A stretch of 64,000 nt of DNA. Source: Harpalus rubripes (Eukaryota > Arthropoda > Insecta > Coleoptera > Carabidae). Positions 12,501 to 20,160 of the stretch are shown one piece after another. The DNA is taken from assembly GCA_963082715.1 (NCBI GenBank), contig OY720452.1, positions 6,966,953-7,030,952 on the forward strand, read 5' to 3'. A model generated the notes under the pieces. It saw nothing but the letters and a program-made list of their open reading frames with translations. It was not told the DNA's origin and did not search any database. Position 1 is the first letter of the stretch. Each line of letters opens with the position of its first letter. A program made the position numbers and the translations under genes.

Positions 12501-15227
12501 CTTGCATGTCTTGAGCTGGGCGTTGTCGCAGGAGTCTATACAAACAAAATTTGAAAATAAATCAATTGTCAATAAAAAAGTAATATTATTAAACACGGAA
12601 AAAATTAGCGGATTACAATCAATTTTTTCTATTATAATATATTTCAGATAAGAATAGACTTATGGGTCGATTCTGTTCACATCTGTAAATCTTACAGATC
12701 TGTAAATTAGTAAATAATGAACAAAATCGCAACGAAACCTGTCACTCTTATGTCTAATTTTATATTAATCAACGAAAATAGATGCGTTTTTGTCAGGTTT
12801 TTACAGATTTACAGATATGAACAGAATCGACCCATTAGGAGTAAGACAGGGCTTACAATTCCAGCTTTCTGATTGGTCTAAAAGCAAGTCAAGTTTACAA
12901 TGATAATATGTAAAGCAGGTATATTATTTATTCCATTTTGATTTTATAATCTATTTAACACTTTAAGCAATTGTCAAGTAGCGCCACCAAGTCTATTATT
13001 ATCTGAAATACTGTATAATTATTGCAATTGGTCAAATTTTATGCGCCACATGCAATGAGATTTTTAAAAATTGATTTAAAAAACATTGGCCCGTATTACA
13101 AGCGTACTTTTATCTTTTATTATAAAAGTGCGCTCGTAATACGGGCTATATCTTCTAATGAAGTCGCATGTGGCGCACGAAACCGGTTGTTTGAGATAAT
13201 TAAATAAAAAATTTGACTGCAATCCAGTACTTTTTACCAGCAGCTTTTTTCTTTCGTTACGATAATATCATCATAGTTATTGAATTAGGTTTTGGTTACA
13301 ACAAGAAAATGCTTGATTATAACAAAGAAAATTTGATTACAATAATGAAAATATCATTTTTACTCTTAATACTATCAGTAATAAATAATAATTGAAGGAA
13401 AAAATCGCTACTAATTAAATTTAAAATAAACAGGCATAAAAGTTGTGTATATTAGTAATATTCCCTATTCTCTGCAATACTGAATAGACCTTTTCAATTT
13501 AAAGAGATAAAAGATATGCGCAATGGGGATCTGCGCATAGGAAGAACAACTGAGATCTATGGCGTTTGTTTCTAAAAAATTTAGACGTAAAATGTGAGAA
13601 TATCTCAGATAACTTAAAAAAATCTTATCGAAATAAGTTACTAAAGCTTTTATTGAAGTTAAAATTTCTAATGATGCAAATTTTCACTGAGAATACAGGT
13701 ATTTTAATGACTAATATTTTTGATGTTTCGTTTGACAGCCCAACTGGCAGTTGTTCGCGCCATTTTCTTACTATTTGCAGCGATAGAAAGAGATAGCCAT
13801 TAAATTGAAAAGGTCCATTACCTAAAAGGAACAAGGTATAGTTATGATACAAGAAATAGTAGACTGATTATTTCAATATATCAGCTAGAGAATTTCCCGC
13901 TAAAACAGGACAACTATAGAACAGGAACTTCGTTCATTTTATTTTGAATCAAACTGTATGAATGGAGGTAAAACGAAAATTATTTGCTTCGAATGAATTA
14001 TTAAATAAATTTACATTAACATCAATCTAGTTTGTAGAAAAAGGCACGAAAAAATATAACCTAAATAAAATATTCTTACCGTTCCAAGTGGGCCATTTAC
14101 AGCATGTTCTTCATGCTTGTGTTCATGTTCATGATGTTCTCCTCCATGATCTGGTGTTTGTGGTAAAGGACTCGTCAACACGCTGGTGACGAGAACAACA
14201 AGTAGCAGTGATAATATCTGCACAGAAATACGACACATGTTAAATGGAATTCTTAATATCTTTATAAATTCGATGTTGAATATTTGAGAACTTAACAGTA
14301 AGTTTTCTGATTCAAAAAAGATATCAAATGAAAGTAAACAAAAAAAAAACGTCACGAAAATAATATTGGTTGCTAAGGGTTGTTAAGGAAATGTATGTTT
14401 GCTTTGATTCAAATGAATATTTAAAAACAATAATGTAATATAATTCGAAATCAAATATATAGTAAAATATATTATTATATATTTTTCGGTTTTATTTCAT
14501 TTACTTCCTTTAAAAAGAATGTACAAAATTTAAACAAAATTAATGAAAGAAACGGAAAACAGACTGTCAAAAATGTGGTTTACTTCCGGCCCGCCAATTT
14601 ATCAATTTTTTAAAAAATTATATCAGATTTAAACTAATAAATTTATGTTTACTATAAAATAACAAAAAGATCTGAAAAAAAATAATTATATTTTTCCGTA
14701 CACGTCGTGTTTAATTTCAATTTCGGTTGCACCTCGGCTAAAAATGTCACGCCTAAGGTCCATTCGCTGAGACGAGAGAATGTGGAACTACATAATTCTT
14801 GAACAAATCTTCCTATTGGTCAAAAGACGATAATTTTGGTGCCGAACCAATAGAATGACTTGTTCAAGAATTAGTTCCACATTCTCTCGTCTCAACGAAT
14901 GGATAGTATGGGAAAATATCACTTTCCTCACTAATTGCACAAATAGCTATTGTAATTGTAAATTAATAAATAAATAATAAACTGCATATGCATTGTAAAT
15001 TATCAATAAGAATATTGATAAATATTCTAATTATGAACACTATTCCAAATTAATATTGTGCATACAGTTATTGTTTTTGAAAAAGCAAATTTGAAAATCA
15101 AAAGAAAACTATTGAAAAAGTTTTTACTCAAATAATTTACTAATTATTTATTGATATGTTATTGGAAATTGATTATTTCTAGAGTGTAGTATGTATATAT
15201 GTTATCATGACTTACCATTCGCGCCAT
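417..15227 (-). CDS. Secreted His-rich polyprotein precursor with tandem dibasic-bounded repeats (unknown family)
   Basis: Nine coding exons on the minus strand join in frame: 15216-15227, 14080-14217, 12401-12535, 8930-9016, 8654-8821, 5221-6458, 3309-3452, 1751-1861, 417-507 (2124 nt, 707 aa). All junctions are GT-AG. Order in the protein: signal peptide (about 1-22, MARM then a Leu/Val core), His-rich stretches in exons 2 and 3, a Pro/Thr/Ser-rich linker, five repeats of 43 or 44 residues (322-539) and a degenerate sixth, two cassette-exon segments, then 11 Asp and a Glu at the C-terminus. There is no Cys or Trp. RXXR motifs followed by Asp or Glu occur at 59-62, 101-104, 146-149, 195-198, 237-240, 278-281, and RQKR at 323, 366, 410, 453 and 497 (541 is followed by His). 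Inference: a prepropeptide cut by furin-like convertases into repeated acidic, His-rich peptides. Alternatives are a metal- or calcium-binding extracellular matrix or cuticle protein. Function is not recognised. Confidence 0.85.
508..1750. other. Intron with a dispersed repeat
   Basis: Last intron of the precursor gene. 1059-1350 is a dispersed repeat whose second copy lies at 54006-54268 in a trc intron: both share a CCACTGGGTAAATATTAGCA core, then GGGCAGTGTAGTAGATAATT. Nothing else recognisable. Confidence 0.6.
1685..1955. repeat. Segmental duplication around the cassette exon, copy B (empty site)
   Basis: This block (intron, exon, intron) matches 2260-2302 plus 3281-3555. Shared landmarks on the plus strand are CCCTTGTTAAAT, GAGCGCCATCC, GATTTGAAAAA, the exon, and GTGATTCTG. 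Copy A is split by a 978-bp element; copy B is not. Confidence 0.75.
1751..1861 (-). CDS. Precursor gene, cassette exon 8 (duplicated exon, copy B)
   Basis: 111 nt, acceptor AGTTTCAG, donor GTAAGT, phase 2 at both ends. Codes a His/Pro-rich piece (VYHEHTNPQRHSPLK) and then the same QGSEYDRHVRATDTE end as the copy at 3309-3452, including an RHVR site. The first half has diverged and is shorter by 11 codons. Confidence 0.65.
2303..3280 (+). mobile_element. THAP/P-element-like DNA transposon, non-autonomous
   Basis: Inverted ends of about 130 bp (2303-2434 and 3149-3280) share GCCACGGAAGATCACGTGA and a GCGCATGCG motif. Inside is a THAP exon relic (2663-2752). The insertion interrupts one copy of the duplicated exon block. 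No transposase catalytic part is left. Confidence 0.65.
2663..2752 (+). pseudogene. THAP zinc-finger exon relic
   Basis: The frame MPVRCWVQVCRR is followed, after one frame shift, by KLFAIPSSTDYRG and a GT donor. The C-x4-C spacing near the N-terminus and the FAIPS block are the start of a THAP domain, the DNA-binding domain of P-element transposases. The His and second Cys region is not present in this exon. Confidence 0.55.
3309..3452 (-). CDS. Precursor gene, cassette exon 7 (duplicated exon, copy A)
   Basis: 144 nt, acceptor TTGTTCCAG, donor GTAAGG. Entry and exit are both phase 2, the phase left by exon 6 and taken by the last exon, so it can be included or skipped without breaking the frame. 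Codes an acidic His/Ser-rich piece ending QGSEYDRHVRATDTE. The same end is found in the copy at 1751-1861. Splicing is predicted, not observed. Confidence 0.65.
3722..3847. repeat. Small fold-back MITE (family with copies at 14760 and 28698)
   Basis: Two arms pair around GAGAATGTGGAACTA...TTCTTGAACA, with a CCTATTGGTCAAAA loop side. Related copies are at 14756-14902 and 28698-28823, each about 130 bp. Confidence 0.7.
3910..4357. mobile_element. Fold-back MITE with GGCCC-TATTCTCACC ends
   Basis: Arms of roughly 200 bp pair over the whole element; the termini are GGCCC(C/G)TATTCTCACCTC and the arms carry repeated GAAGTAGCGCTACTTC palindromes, also at the centre. No reading frame. Confidence 0.85.
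4651..4799. repeat. Short palindromic MITE, GTCGATTCTGTTCA ends
   Basis: Inverted ends GATTCTG(T/C)TCA/TGAACAGAATC with ACAGATCTGTAAA inside. A second copy lies at 12664-12833 and has cleaner ends. Confidence 0.7.
4795..4968 (+). pseudogene. 3' tail of an RTE-type LINE reverse-transcriptase protein
   Basis: Reads HIGHVEEYVRKRVEHLMVEG, then KRKRGWPKLRW, then after a frame shift DALDRNEWRRKLRDGNADPT and a stop (4966-4968). GHV, GRPK-RW and ADPT-stop are the usual C-terminal marks of RTE/BovB-class LINE ORF2 proteins. Strongly 5'-truncated and dead. Confidence 0.75.
5221..6458 (-). CDS. Precursor gene, exon 6 (repeat-bearing exon)
   Basis: 412 codons plus two bases, acceptor TTTTTAG, donor GTGAGA. 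The first 141 codons are a Pro/Thr/Lys-rich linker with sites RSRR-E, RHKR-E and RTRR-D. The rest is the repeat array. The frame is open throughout, and the small differences between repeats are mostly substitutions or whole-codon gains, which speaks for selection on the protein. Confidence 0.88.
5291..6035 (-). repeat. Coding minisatellite: five 129/132-bp units plus a decayed sixth
   Basis: Units start (minus strand) at 6035, 5906, 5774, 5645, 5513 and 5381. Each codes ARQKRDHTPEHTEQQRK, then (Q)SEEALKHE, HEHGAVAP and SDDHKAHQE with small changes. Lengths alternate 43 and 44 residues by presence of one codon after QQRK. Every unit starts with RQKR; Asp follows in five and His in the sixth. 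The sixth loses the HGAVAP part and ends in KLKR-Asp. Confidence 0.93.
6613..7250. mobile_element. MITE with long inverted ends in intron 5
   Basis: Both ends carry AACGGGCA(C/T)TCA and, inward, CCTTCGAAACAGCTGATTTT. About 635 bp, no intact frame. Class not identified. Confidence 0.75.
7276..8122. mobile_element. Decayed inverted-repeat element around a mariner relic
   Basis: Loosely inverted ends carry ACTAGTATAT/ATAT-TACTAG and GTTGCCCA(C/A)GCGTCA. The ends are too diverged to assign. It encloses the transposase relic at 7420-7735. Confidence 0.4.
7420..7735 (+). pseudogene. mariner transposase N-terminal relic
   Basis: The frame from 7496 reads FKSGRISIENDTRSDHPS, then SDRRRSTDE, then SLCQRILTENLKMKMWLSDDQ. 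These are the linker and second helix-turn-helix of mariner transposases (FKSGR-S-EDD-RSGRPS and S-QRILTE-L-M). Upstream bases still code the GNSA-E-LE part in another frame. The catalytic DD34D domain is missing. Confidence 0.7.
8156..8482. mobile_element. MITE family A copy 1
   Basis: About 327 bp with inverted ends GGACCTTTTCAATTTAA. Inside are conserved blocks GCGCAATGGGGATCTGCGCA and GACGTTTCGTTTGACAG. Other copies: 11249-11565, 11834-12162, 13484-13820, 47049-47742 (interrupted) and a fragment at 60575-60760. Confidence 0.88.
8654..8821 (-). CDS. Precursor gene, exon 5
   Basis: 56 codons, phase 0 at both ends, acceptor TTATTTAG and donor GTTAGT. The segment (DEEPVHLKLSESS start, VLLPT end) is the least repetitive part of the protein and holds an RVVR-Asp site at residues 146-149. 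It may be a structured propeptide region. Confidence 0.72.
8930..9016 (-). CDS. Precursor gene, exon 4
   Basis: 29 codons, phase 0 at both ends, acceptor TTTCTAG and donor GTAAAC. Charged, low complexity (SENKPRTDRDTAQ start), with an RTDR-Asp site at residues 101-104. Confidence 0.7.
9491..10122. mobile_element. MITE with TAGGTTTGTTCGTTCCGCTA ends
   Basis: Both ends match this 20-mer in inverted order; GC-rich arms contain repeated CGCGGCGGT/ACCGCCGCG blocks, in contrast with an AT-rich centre. About 632 bp, no frame. Confidence 0.85.
10172..10895. mobile_element. Fold-back element with GGGCCTCGATTT ends
   Basis: Outer ends GGGCCTCGA...TCGAGGCCC. The arms are short tandem AATTCTGTCAGATTTCAA units (three on each side). 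A second palindrome, 10314-10791, with TGATGCCGCGAGA ends and GAGACGAGA repeats is nested inside, and that in turn holds a SINE fragment near 10550-10640. Confidence 0.8.
11249..11565. mobile_element. MITE family A copy 2
   Basis: Same ends and interior as copy 1, opposite orientation; right end slightly degraded (GATCCAT). Confidence 0.85.
11834..12162. mobile_element. MITE family A copy 3, with TTAA or TA flanks
   Basis: Same family. Flanks read TTAA-TGGACC and GGTCCA-TTAA, so this copy could be read as a TTAA insertion; other copies fit TA better, so the target site is unsettled. Confidence 0.85.
12401..12535 (-). CDS. Precursor gene, exon 3 (second His-rich segment)
   Basis: 45 codons, phase 0 at both ends, acceptor TTTGTATAG and donor GTAAGT. 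It codes a Thr/Ser stretch, an RHAR-Asp site, then a region in which every second residue is His over about 20 positions (HDHVHDHNHEHEHDHQ). Such stretches bind Zn, Ni or Cu in other proteins; binding here is inferred. Confidence 0.8.
12664..12833. repeat. Short palindromic MITE, GGGTCGATTCTGTTCA ends
   Basis: Second copy of the element at 4651-4799, with intact inverted ends and paired ACAGAT(C/T)TGTAAA blocks. Confidence 0.75.
13088..13147. repeat. 60-bp inverted repeat with GGCCCGTATTAC ends
   Basis: A near-perfect hairpin: GGCCCGTATTACAAGCG-TACTTTTAT pairs with ATAAAAGTGCGCTCGTAATACGGGC. Looks like the minimal form of the GGCCC-ended MITEs seen at 3910, 18320 and 18928. Confidence 0.75.
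13484..13820. mobile_element. MITE family A copy 4
   Basis: Full-length copy, ends AGACCTTTTCAATTTAA and TTAAATTGAAAAGGTCC. A reading frame inside on either strand is only the MITE sequence. Confidence 0.87.
14080..14217 (-). CDS. Precursor gene, exon 2 (signal core and first His-rich segment)
   Basis: 46 codons, phase 0 at both ends, between a TTTCTGTGCAG acceptor and a GTAAGA donor. It codes ILSLLLVVLVTSVLTS, a clear signal core, then a His/Glu segment containing GGEHHEHEHKHEEH. A run-through ATG upstream would give a different start (MCRIS) inside the intron, but the spliced MARM start matches the TATA box better. Confidence 0.8.
14756..14902. repeat. Fold-back MITE, GAGAATGTGGAACTA family
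   Basis: The cleanest of three copies: TCCATTCG(C/T)TGAGACGAGAG pairs with its inverse at the far end; loop contains CCTATTGGTCAAAAG. Sits in intron 1 of the precursor gene. Confidence 0.82.
15216..15227 (-). CDS. Precursor gene, coding exon 1 (MARM)
   Basis: The first exon codes only four residues (ATG GCG CGA ATG) and ends in phase 0 at a GTAAGT donor (15210-15215). It supplies the N-terminal basic part of the signal peptide, whose hydrophobic core is in exon 2. Confidence 0.75.
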
Positions 15228-15237
15228 TTTTCACTAC

Positions 15238-15271
15238 TGACACTGAGATCTGAAACATCTTTCCTTTTATA
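15238..15271 (-). promoter_or_regulatory. TATA box and TCAGT initiators of the precursor gene
   Basis: On the minus strand TATAAAAG lies at 15264-15271. Two arthropod initiator motifs TCAGT follow at 15242-15246 and 15236-15240, 27 and 33 bases from the TATA start to the A. The ATG at 15227 is 11 to 17 bases further on, with an AAAA context before it. This predicts a very short 5' UTR and a focused promoter, as in many highly expressed insect secretory genes. Confidence 0.7.
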
Positions 15272-15485
15272 CCTCTCCGACACGTCATGTGGTCATGCTA
15301 ATTGTTTCTTTTACGAACAATCAACAACATAGTCATTGTTATTGTATAATATCTATCAAATGTTGTGAATAAACATTCGTTTAATATAAGACAACTTATT
15401 TTTTACACTTTGGTATAAAAAAATGTTATGGGAATACCATTCTTAGTTTATTTTAGGATATGTACTAAATATGTATGTTATAGTT

Positions 15486-17205
15486 TTCACCTCTAGGAAC
15501 CGAAGGTGAGAGAGGTAGGTAGGATCGTGGTAAAAATTGCAAATCGAGTTTTGAAATCTTGTATTCCAACTCTGTTCTAATATGGGAACAAGCCATTAGA
15601 TTTTGGTGGATGATGAAAGTGAGTTTTTATTGATTAAAGATTAATCAATTTTCTGAAGGTATGCATTAATATTTTTTCTACATACATATATTAGGGATAA
15701 ACTATAAAATTATTTAATTTGAAATCGTCACTAAAAGTTCAGAAATCGGCATTAAAATAATCTATTAATTTGAGATAAAACACATAATTTTGAGTGTTCT
15801 TTACAATAATTTCAATGTCAGGCAGATAAATATGTAAACATAACCTATAAAAATAAATATTCTTTTCATTTTCACAATTTTTCGATTTTAAATAAAATTA
15901 TATGCACCTCGACACTGAAATTTCTTTTTATCACTCATATGGTTTATTTATTCCCATACTTGTGATAAAAAATAGTACTTCAGTGCCTAGATGCATAAAA
16001 AGTATTTTATACAAGACGATAAAATTATTTTTTATCGACGAGTTGAAAGTGTTAATTCATTCGGATTATTAAATTTTATTTAAGAACAATTTTTAAATTA
16101 AATATAAGTTGTAATACTATTCCAAGAATATATCTTTTTCTACAGTCTATGTAGAAAGTAGCCATTTGCGCTCTCTTTGTCAAAGCAAAATGTCACTTTG
16201 CCGCTCATGTGCGACAAAGAAAAACGGTCGCTGTCCAAATTTCTAACTATACGATGTTGAGAAATGTCACTTGTCTACATTCTTAATGAGAACGTTTAGT
16301 CAGGAACTAATGGCACTGTAGTTACACATTTACCACCTTCACAAGTCCTGACATACAACTGCTCTGTCGGTATATTACATAACCAAACAAAATGCCGCAC
16401 TGCTGTGAAAATAAAATAGGGCATTCAGTACAAAAACGAAAGTATAAAATGCTTAGATTAGATTGAAGCAATAGCTCAAGAAGAATGGAAATACCGATAT
16501 ATTAAAATTAAATATAAAATAAATAGTAAAAGTTTGGCGTGAACGTTCCCAGTGGACAACCACTTTTTCACTGCACTAGTTTATCGTACTTGAAACGAAT
16601 AAATTATACAAAAAAAAAACTTTTTATGGTGGTGCAGCCCATTGTGACGACTGTAGAAAAAATCTTGTGTGTGTTTCGACAGCAAAAGGACGTTGTCGAT
16701 TACGAGAGAATGCCGCGCGACGTATGTATATCGACAATGTCCCATTTTGCGCTCTTAATACACAAATAGCTATTATGTTAAAAGTATTATTTTCTTTTCC
16801 CTCATGGTTATAGTTCTACTTGATTCAATGTTGAGTTGAAAAAATACACTTAAAAATCTTCTAAAATATGAATTTATAAAATGCCTATACCTTGTTCCAT
16901 TTAAGCCACCTTTCTGATTGGCTGAAATTGAAGACAAGAGACAAGTTTACCCAATGTAATTTCGGCTACTTAAAACTGGCGCTGATGCGAGCGACATCTG
17001 CTGAATAATCAATAAATAATTTGAATTAATATAACGGTAAGATTTTGGAGAAGAAAATATTGATAATACATTAAAAATGGGACCAATAGTTTAATGCAAA
17101 TGAACTTAATGCAGGTCAGTAATAGTAAATATGTAGGTATGTATTTAAATTTATAAAATTAGTGTTGACCACATCAGATTTTTTGTTAGAATTCTAGATA
17201 ATATT
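15486..17205 (+). repeat. Family E element, diverged copy
   Basis: Head (15490-15535, ACCTCT...GAGAGAGGTAGGTAGGATCGTG) and tail (17163-17185, TTGACCACATCAGATTTTT) match the family seen at 20161, 56721 and 63521. The centre is diverged and holds extra AT-rich sequence; 16885-16990 matches 30380-30510 in reverse. Confidence 0.5.
16140..16790. other. Non-coding stretch, nothing recognised
   Basis: AT-rich with a short plus-strand frame (16539-16769) that lacks any known motif, codon bias or regulatory context. Treated as intergenic. Confidence 0.5.
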
Positions 17206-17990
17206 TATTTAAACCAGTCAACTTAATTTTATTTAAATAAGATTCAATAAAAACTCTTGTGGATTTTAAATAAAAAATTAGCATAAATTACAATAAAAAA
17301 TAGTTCTTTTATAAAAAAAATGGCGAAGGAAATTGTATTATGAAAATTTCCCAGAAATTATTATTAGAATATATCATAAAATTATTTACAAACATATAAA
17401 AAACATTGTTTTTATAATTTCCTTCCATTATTATTATAATAATAAAAATGACACTAATTAAAAAAGATGTACATTGTTCATATGACTAAATTTAAACAGA
17501 AACAGCTGCTAATAAAAAAATAATAATTAGAATGATTCACTAAAATCAACAATGTTCTTAAATAAATTTAGTATGTTTAATATTTTTGTTTAAAGTATAT
17601 GCTAATATTTAATATTTTAGTTAAATTTGATGTCAATGACGCCTTTTCAATAATTAATAAGCAAACAAAATTTGATATATTTGTCAATTTACAAATTTAT
17701 CGCCTATTTTTGCGAAATAATATATTATGTAGGTATTATAGCCTACCCTAACTTAGAGTGAACTAGTTTTTGTTTACTGGCACACTTATAATGGTTGAAA
17801 GGCAGAAACCAATTAAACGTTTCAATATTTCATTTATTATACTTAACTTATTAGATTAAATTTTGGTAAAATCAATGTTATACAAATTAAAAGTAATAAT
17901 AAATTAATAAATAATAATAAATTCATTGTTAAATTAACTAAAATAATAATTAAGTCGTAGAAAGTGGCATAAGATCAATAAAAATTTATA
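17205..17990. other. AT-rich intergenic stretch
   Basis: Very AT-rich, with ATAATAATAAA-type low-complexity runs near 17430 and 17890. No frame, repeat ends or RNA gene seen. Confidence 0.6.
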
Positions 17991-17993
17991 TTG

Positions 17994-18158
17994 TAACGAA
18001 GAAATTATAAAAAAAATTATGGATCTCTCTGGGATTTGAACCCAGGACCTTTCAGTACGATGCTTTACTTTAACTTGCCAGCTACAAGATATACCTGTAT
18101 GTGCTGGGTTCATACTCCGAAGAGATCTATAATTTTTTCACAATTTCTTTCTTCGTTA
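17994..18158 (-). repeat. Palindromic element with tRNA-like half-arms
   Basis: Ends TAACGAAGAAATT and inverse. On the minus strand the element contains a perfect T-arm (CTGGGTTCAAATCCCAG), an A-box-like TAGCTGGCAAGTTA, and complementary AGATCTCT/AGAGATC outer strands. It reads like a tRNA with an enlarged 5' part, but the mirrored CTGGGTTCATACTCC on the other side shows a fold-back of tRNA-derived sequence rather than a functional tRNA. Confidence 0.55.
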
Positions 18159-18319
18159 AAATAAAAAATGATTACAATTCAACAATATTTTTTATATACA
18201 TTTTTTTTTTTAATTTTAGCTAATTCTTCAATCTCCCTCTGAGACGGGGTTTTATCGCATCATCAATGCGGTCGTCACTTTACTTTAAGTTGAGACAGGC
18301 TGTACATAGTGTACATATT

Positions 18320-18560
18320 GGCCCGTACCACGATCACGATTTTAACTAAAACGCTGTTTTAAGAAATATCAAATTTCATTATTTAATATTAATAATAAAT
18401 ATCAAATTTATCAAAATATGATTTTAAAGCAGAACAAGGTTTGTATTCAAACAAATATTTTTTTAAAAATCGTTCTTTAAACATAAGGACGAAATTAAAT
18501 ATTGAAATTTGACATTTCTTAAAACAGCGTTTTAGTTAAAACCATGCTCATGGTACGAAA
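18320..18560. mobile_element. MITE, GGCCCGTACCA ends
   Basis: Arms of about 60 bp pair through TTTTAACTAAAACGCTGTTTTAAGAAAT. The right end is degraded (GGTACGAAATT). Confidence 0.75.
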
Positions 18561-18927
18561 TTCCACTTTACTGGACGTGGACGAGACAAATAAACGAGAG
18601 TATAGTCGTCAGAGCGCCGAGGACCCTGAAGAAACACGATGTCTTCCGAGTGGAAAATTACTCATTTTTTAAGAAATTTTTTAAAAAATTCTGTTTTTGC
18701 ATGGTTGTCAACGAGACTTGTATCGGAAAATAGACCAATTAGATAGCTCAATTTTTCTTAGTTACGCTGTATAACATCGGTTATTTGCGTTATTAAGTTG
18801 TGTTTCGGTCGCAAACAAATGAATCATATGCAATCATATCATGCATGGATATAAAATCAAAAGTAATATTTTTGACATTTCGTAAAAATATAGTTGGTTG
18901 ATTCGTTGTTTAGTCTTAGCATATACA

Positions 18928-19101
18928 GGGCCCTATTCTGTAACTCGGTGGTTAATTATTAACCATTGGTTATAATTTTTATCCAATAGTTATTGATTTG
19001 ACAAATAAAAATCCCTTTTTTTGTTATATGTCAGCATACTTGATTGGTTAATAAATTTAACCAGTGGTTAAAAATTAACCACAGAGTTACAGAATAGGCC
19101 C
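18928..19101. mobile_element. MITE, GGGCCCTATTCTGTAACTC ends
   Basis: 174 bp, nearly full palindrome; both ends match GGCCCTATTCTGTAACTC(G/T)GTGGTTAA in inverse orientation. Confidence 0.87.
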
Positions 19102-19120
19102 CTAAGTGTGTTAAAAAAAA

Positions 19121-19391
19121 TCCTAACTCGGAGTAGGCTATGAACAAAGAAACGTATGTCAATTTGACATGAAATGTCAAAAATATCTAATGAAATCAAA
19201 GCTTTTCTTCTTGAATCTCATTTTAGAAATGGAAACAAATTAGAAAACGGCGAATGTCAATATACTGTATCCTTCTTTATTGTTTTTTCTCCTTAAAATT
19301 ACATTTCAAGATCAATTTTGATAACTTGACTTTTGAATAAAATAATGATCAGACATACGGTTCTCTGTTCATAGCCCACTCCGAGTTAGGA
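19121..19391. mobile_element. MITE, TCCTAACTCGGAGT ends
   Basis: Arms TCCTAACTCGGAGT(A/G)GGCTATGAACA match in inverse over about 40 bp. Confidence 0.85.
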
Positions 19392-19544
19392 ATTTTATTG
19401 AACGCACAACTCGAGCTTCGAAAATCATCTGAATATACAGTTTGCGAACTCGATGTATTACCTGAAACACATCTCCGTCTCTCAACTATATAATCGATTA
19501 TTTTCCAACCTCTTGTTGTATAACTATTGAAAACAGAGTTTCTA

Positions 19545-20073
19545 AAGGCCTTATCACACTATAATCATATCTCTGACACTTTTTCGCTGACTTATTTTGT
19601 ATGACCAACTCAATCTATCACCCTGCAATTTCGAACAACCGTTTTCTCTGATTTTTAGTGGATTTTCATACTTGAAATTGGTTATGATATGGTTTTTTTA
19701 ATGACAATATATTTCAAATTTGTTTGACATCAAATTATTTCAAGCAAAATGAATGAAAACGATGAAAAAATAATACAATTGTCGGCAAGCATAATAATTT
19801 TATGCGCATCAAACAAGAAAATGTCAACTTCTGACGTTTCTGCAGTTATATTTTACTTCGTAAAGTTAAATTCCTGTACTTCAGAGACAGTTGCGCATGC
19901 GGAGTTGAAAAGTCAGCGAAAGTCAGAAGAAATGAAACCGATTCCATTTCATCTGATAAGAGGATCCATGACTTCCTTGTAGCTATCACACTGGAATAAG
20001 TCAGCGTTATGAACCGAAGTCATGGAAAATGCGTGATAAGTCAGAGATATTACTTCTAGTGTGATAAGGCCTT
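19545..20073. mobile_element. MITE, AAGGCCTTATCACACTA ends
   Basis: Clear inverted ends of about 20 bp. Inside, 19749-19982 is a 77-codon plus-strand frame starting MNENDEKIIQLSASI with no recognised domain; it may be a leftover of the parent element's protein. Confidence 0.8.
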
Positions 20074-20160
20074 AACAAACAATACGCATTTCTTTGTAAC
20101 TTTGTTTCAATTCCACGGCTATCGCTATACAAAGTCTATTTTACAGTTTACTACACATGC

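Noticed and set aside
14011..14355. 114-codon minus-strand frame with an upstream start
   Set aside because: It reads through an acceptor and a donor; the spliced version starting MARM fits the TATA box, and the end past the donor is intron.
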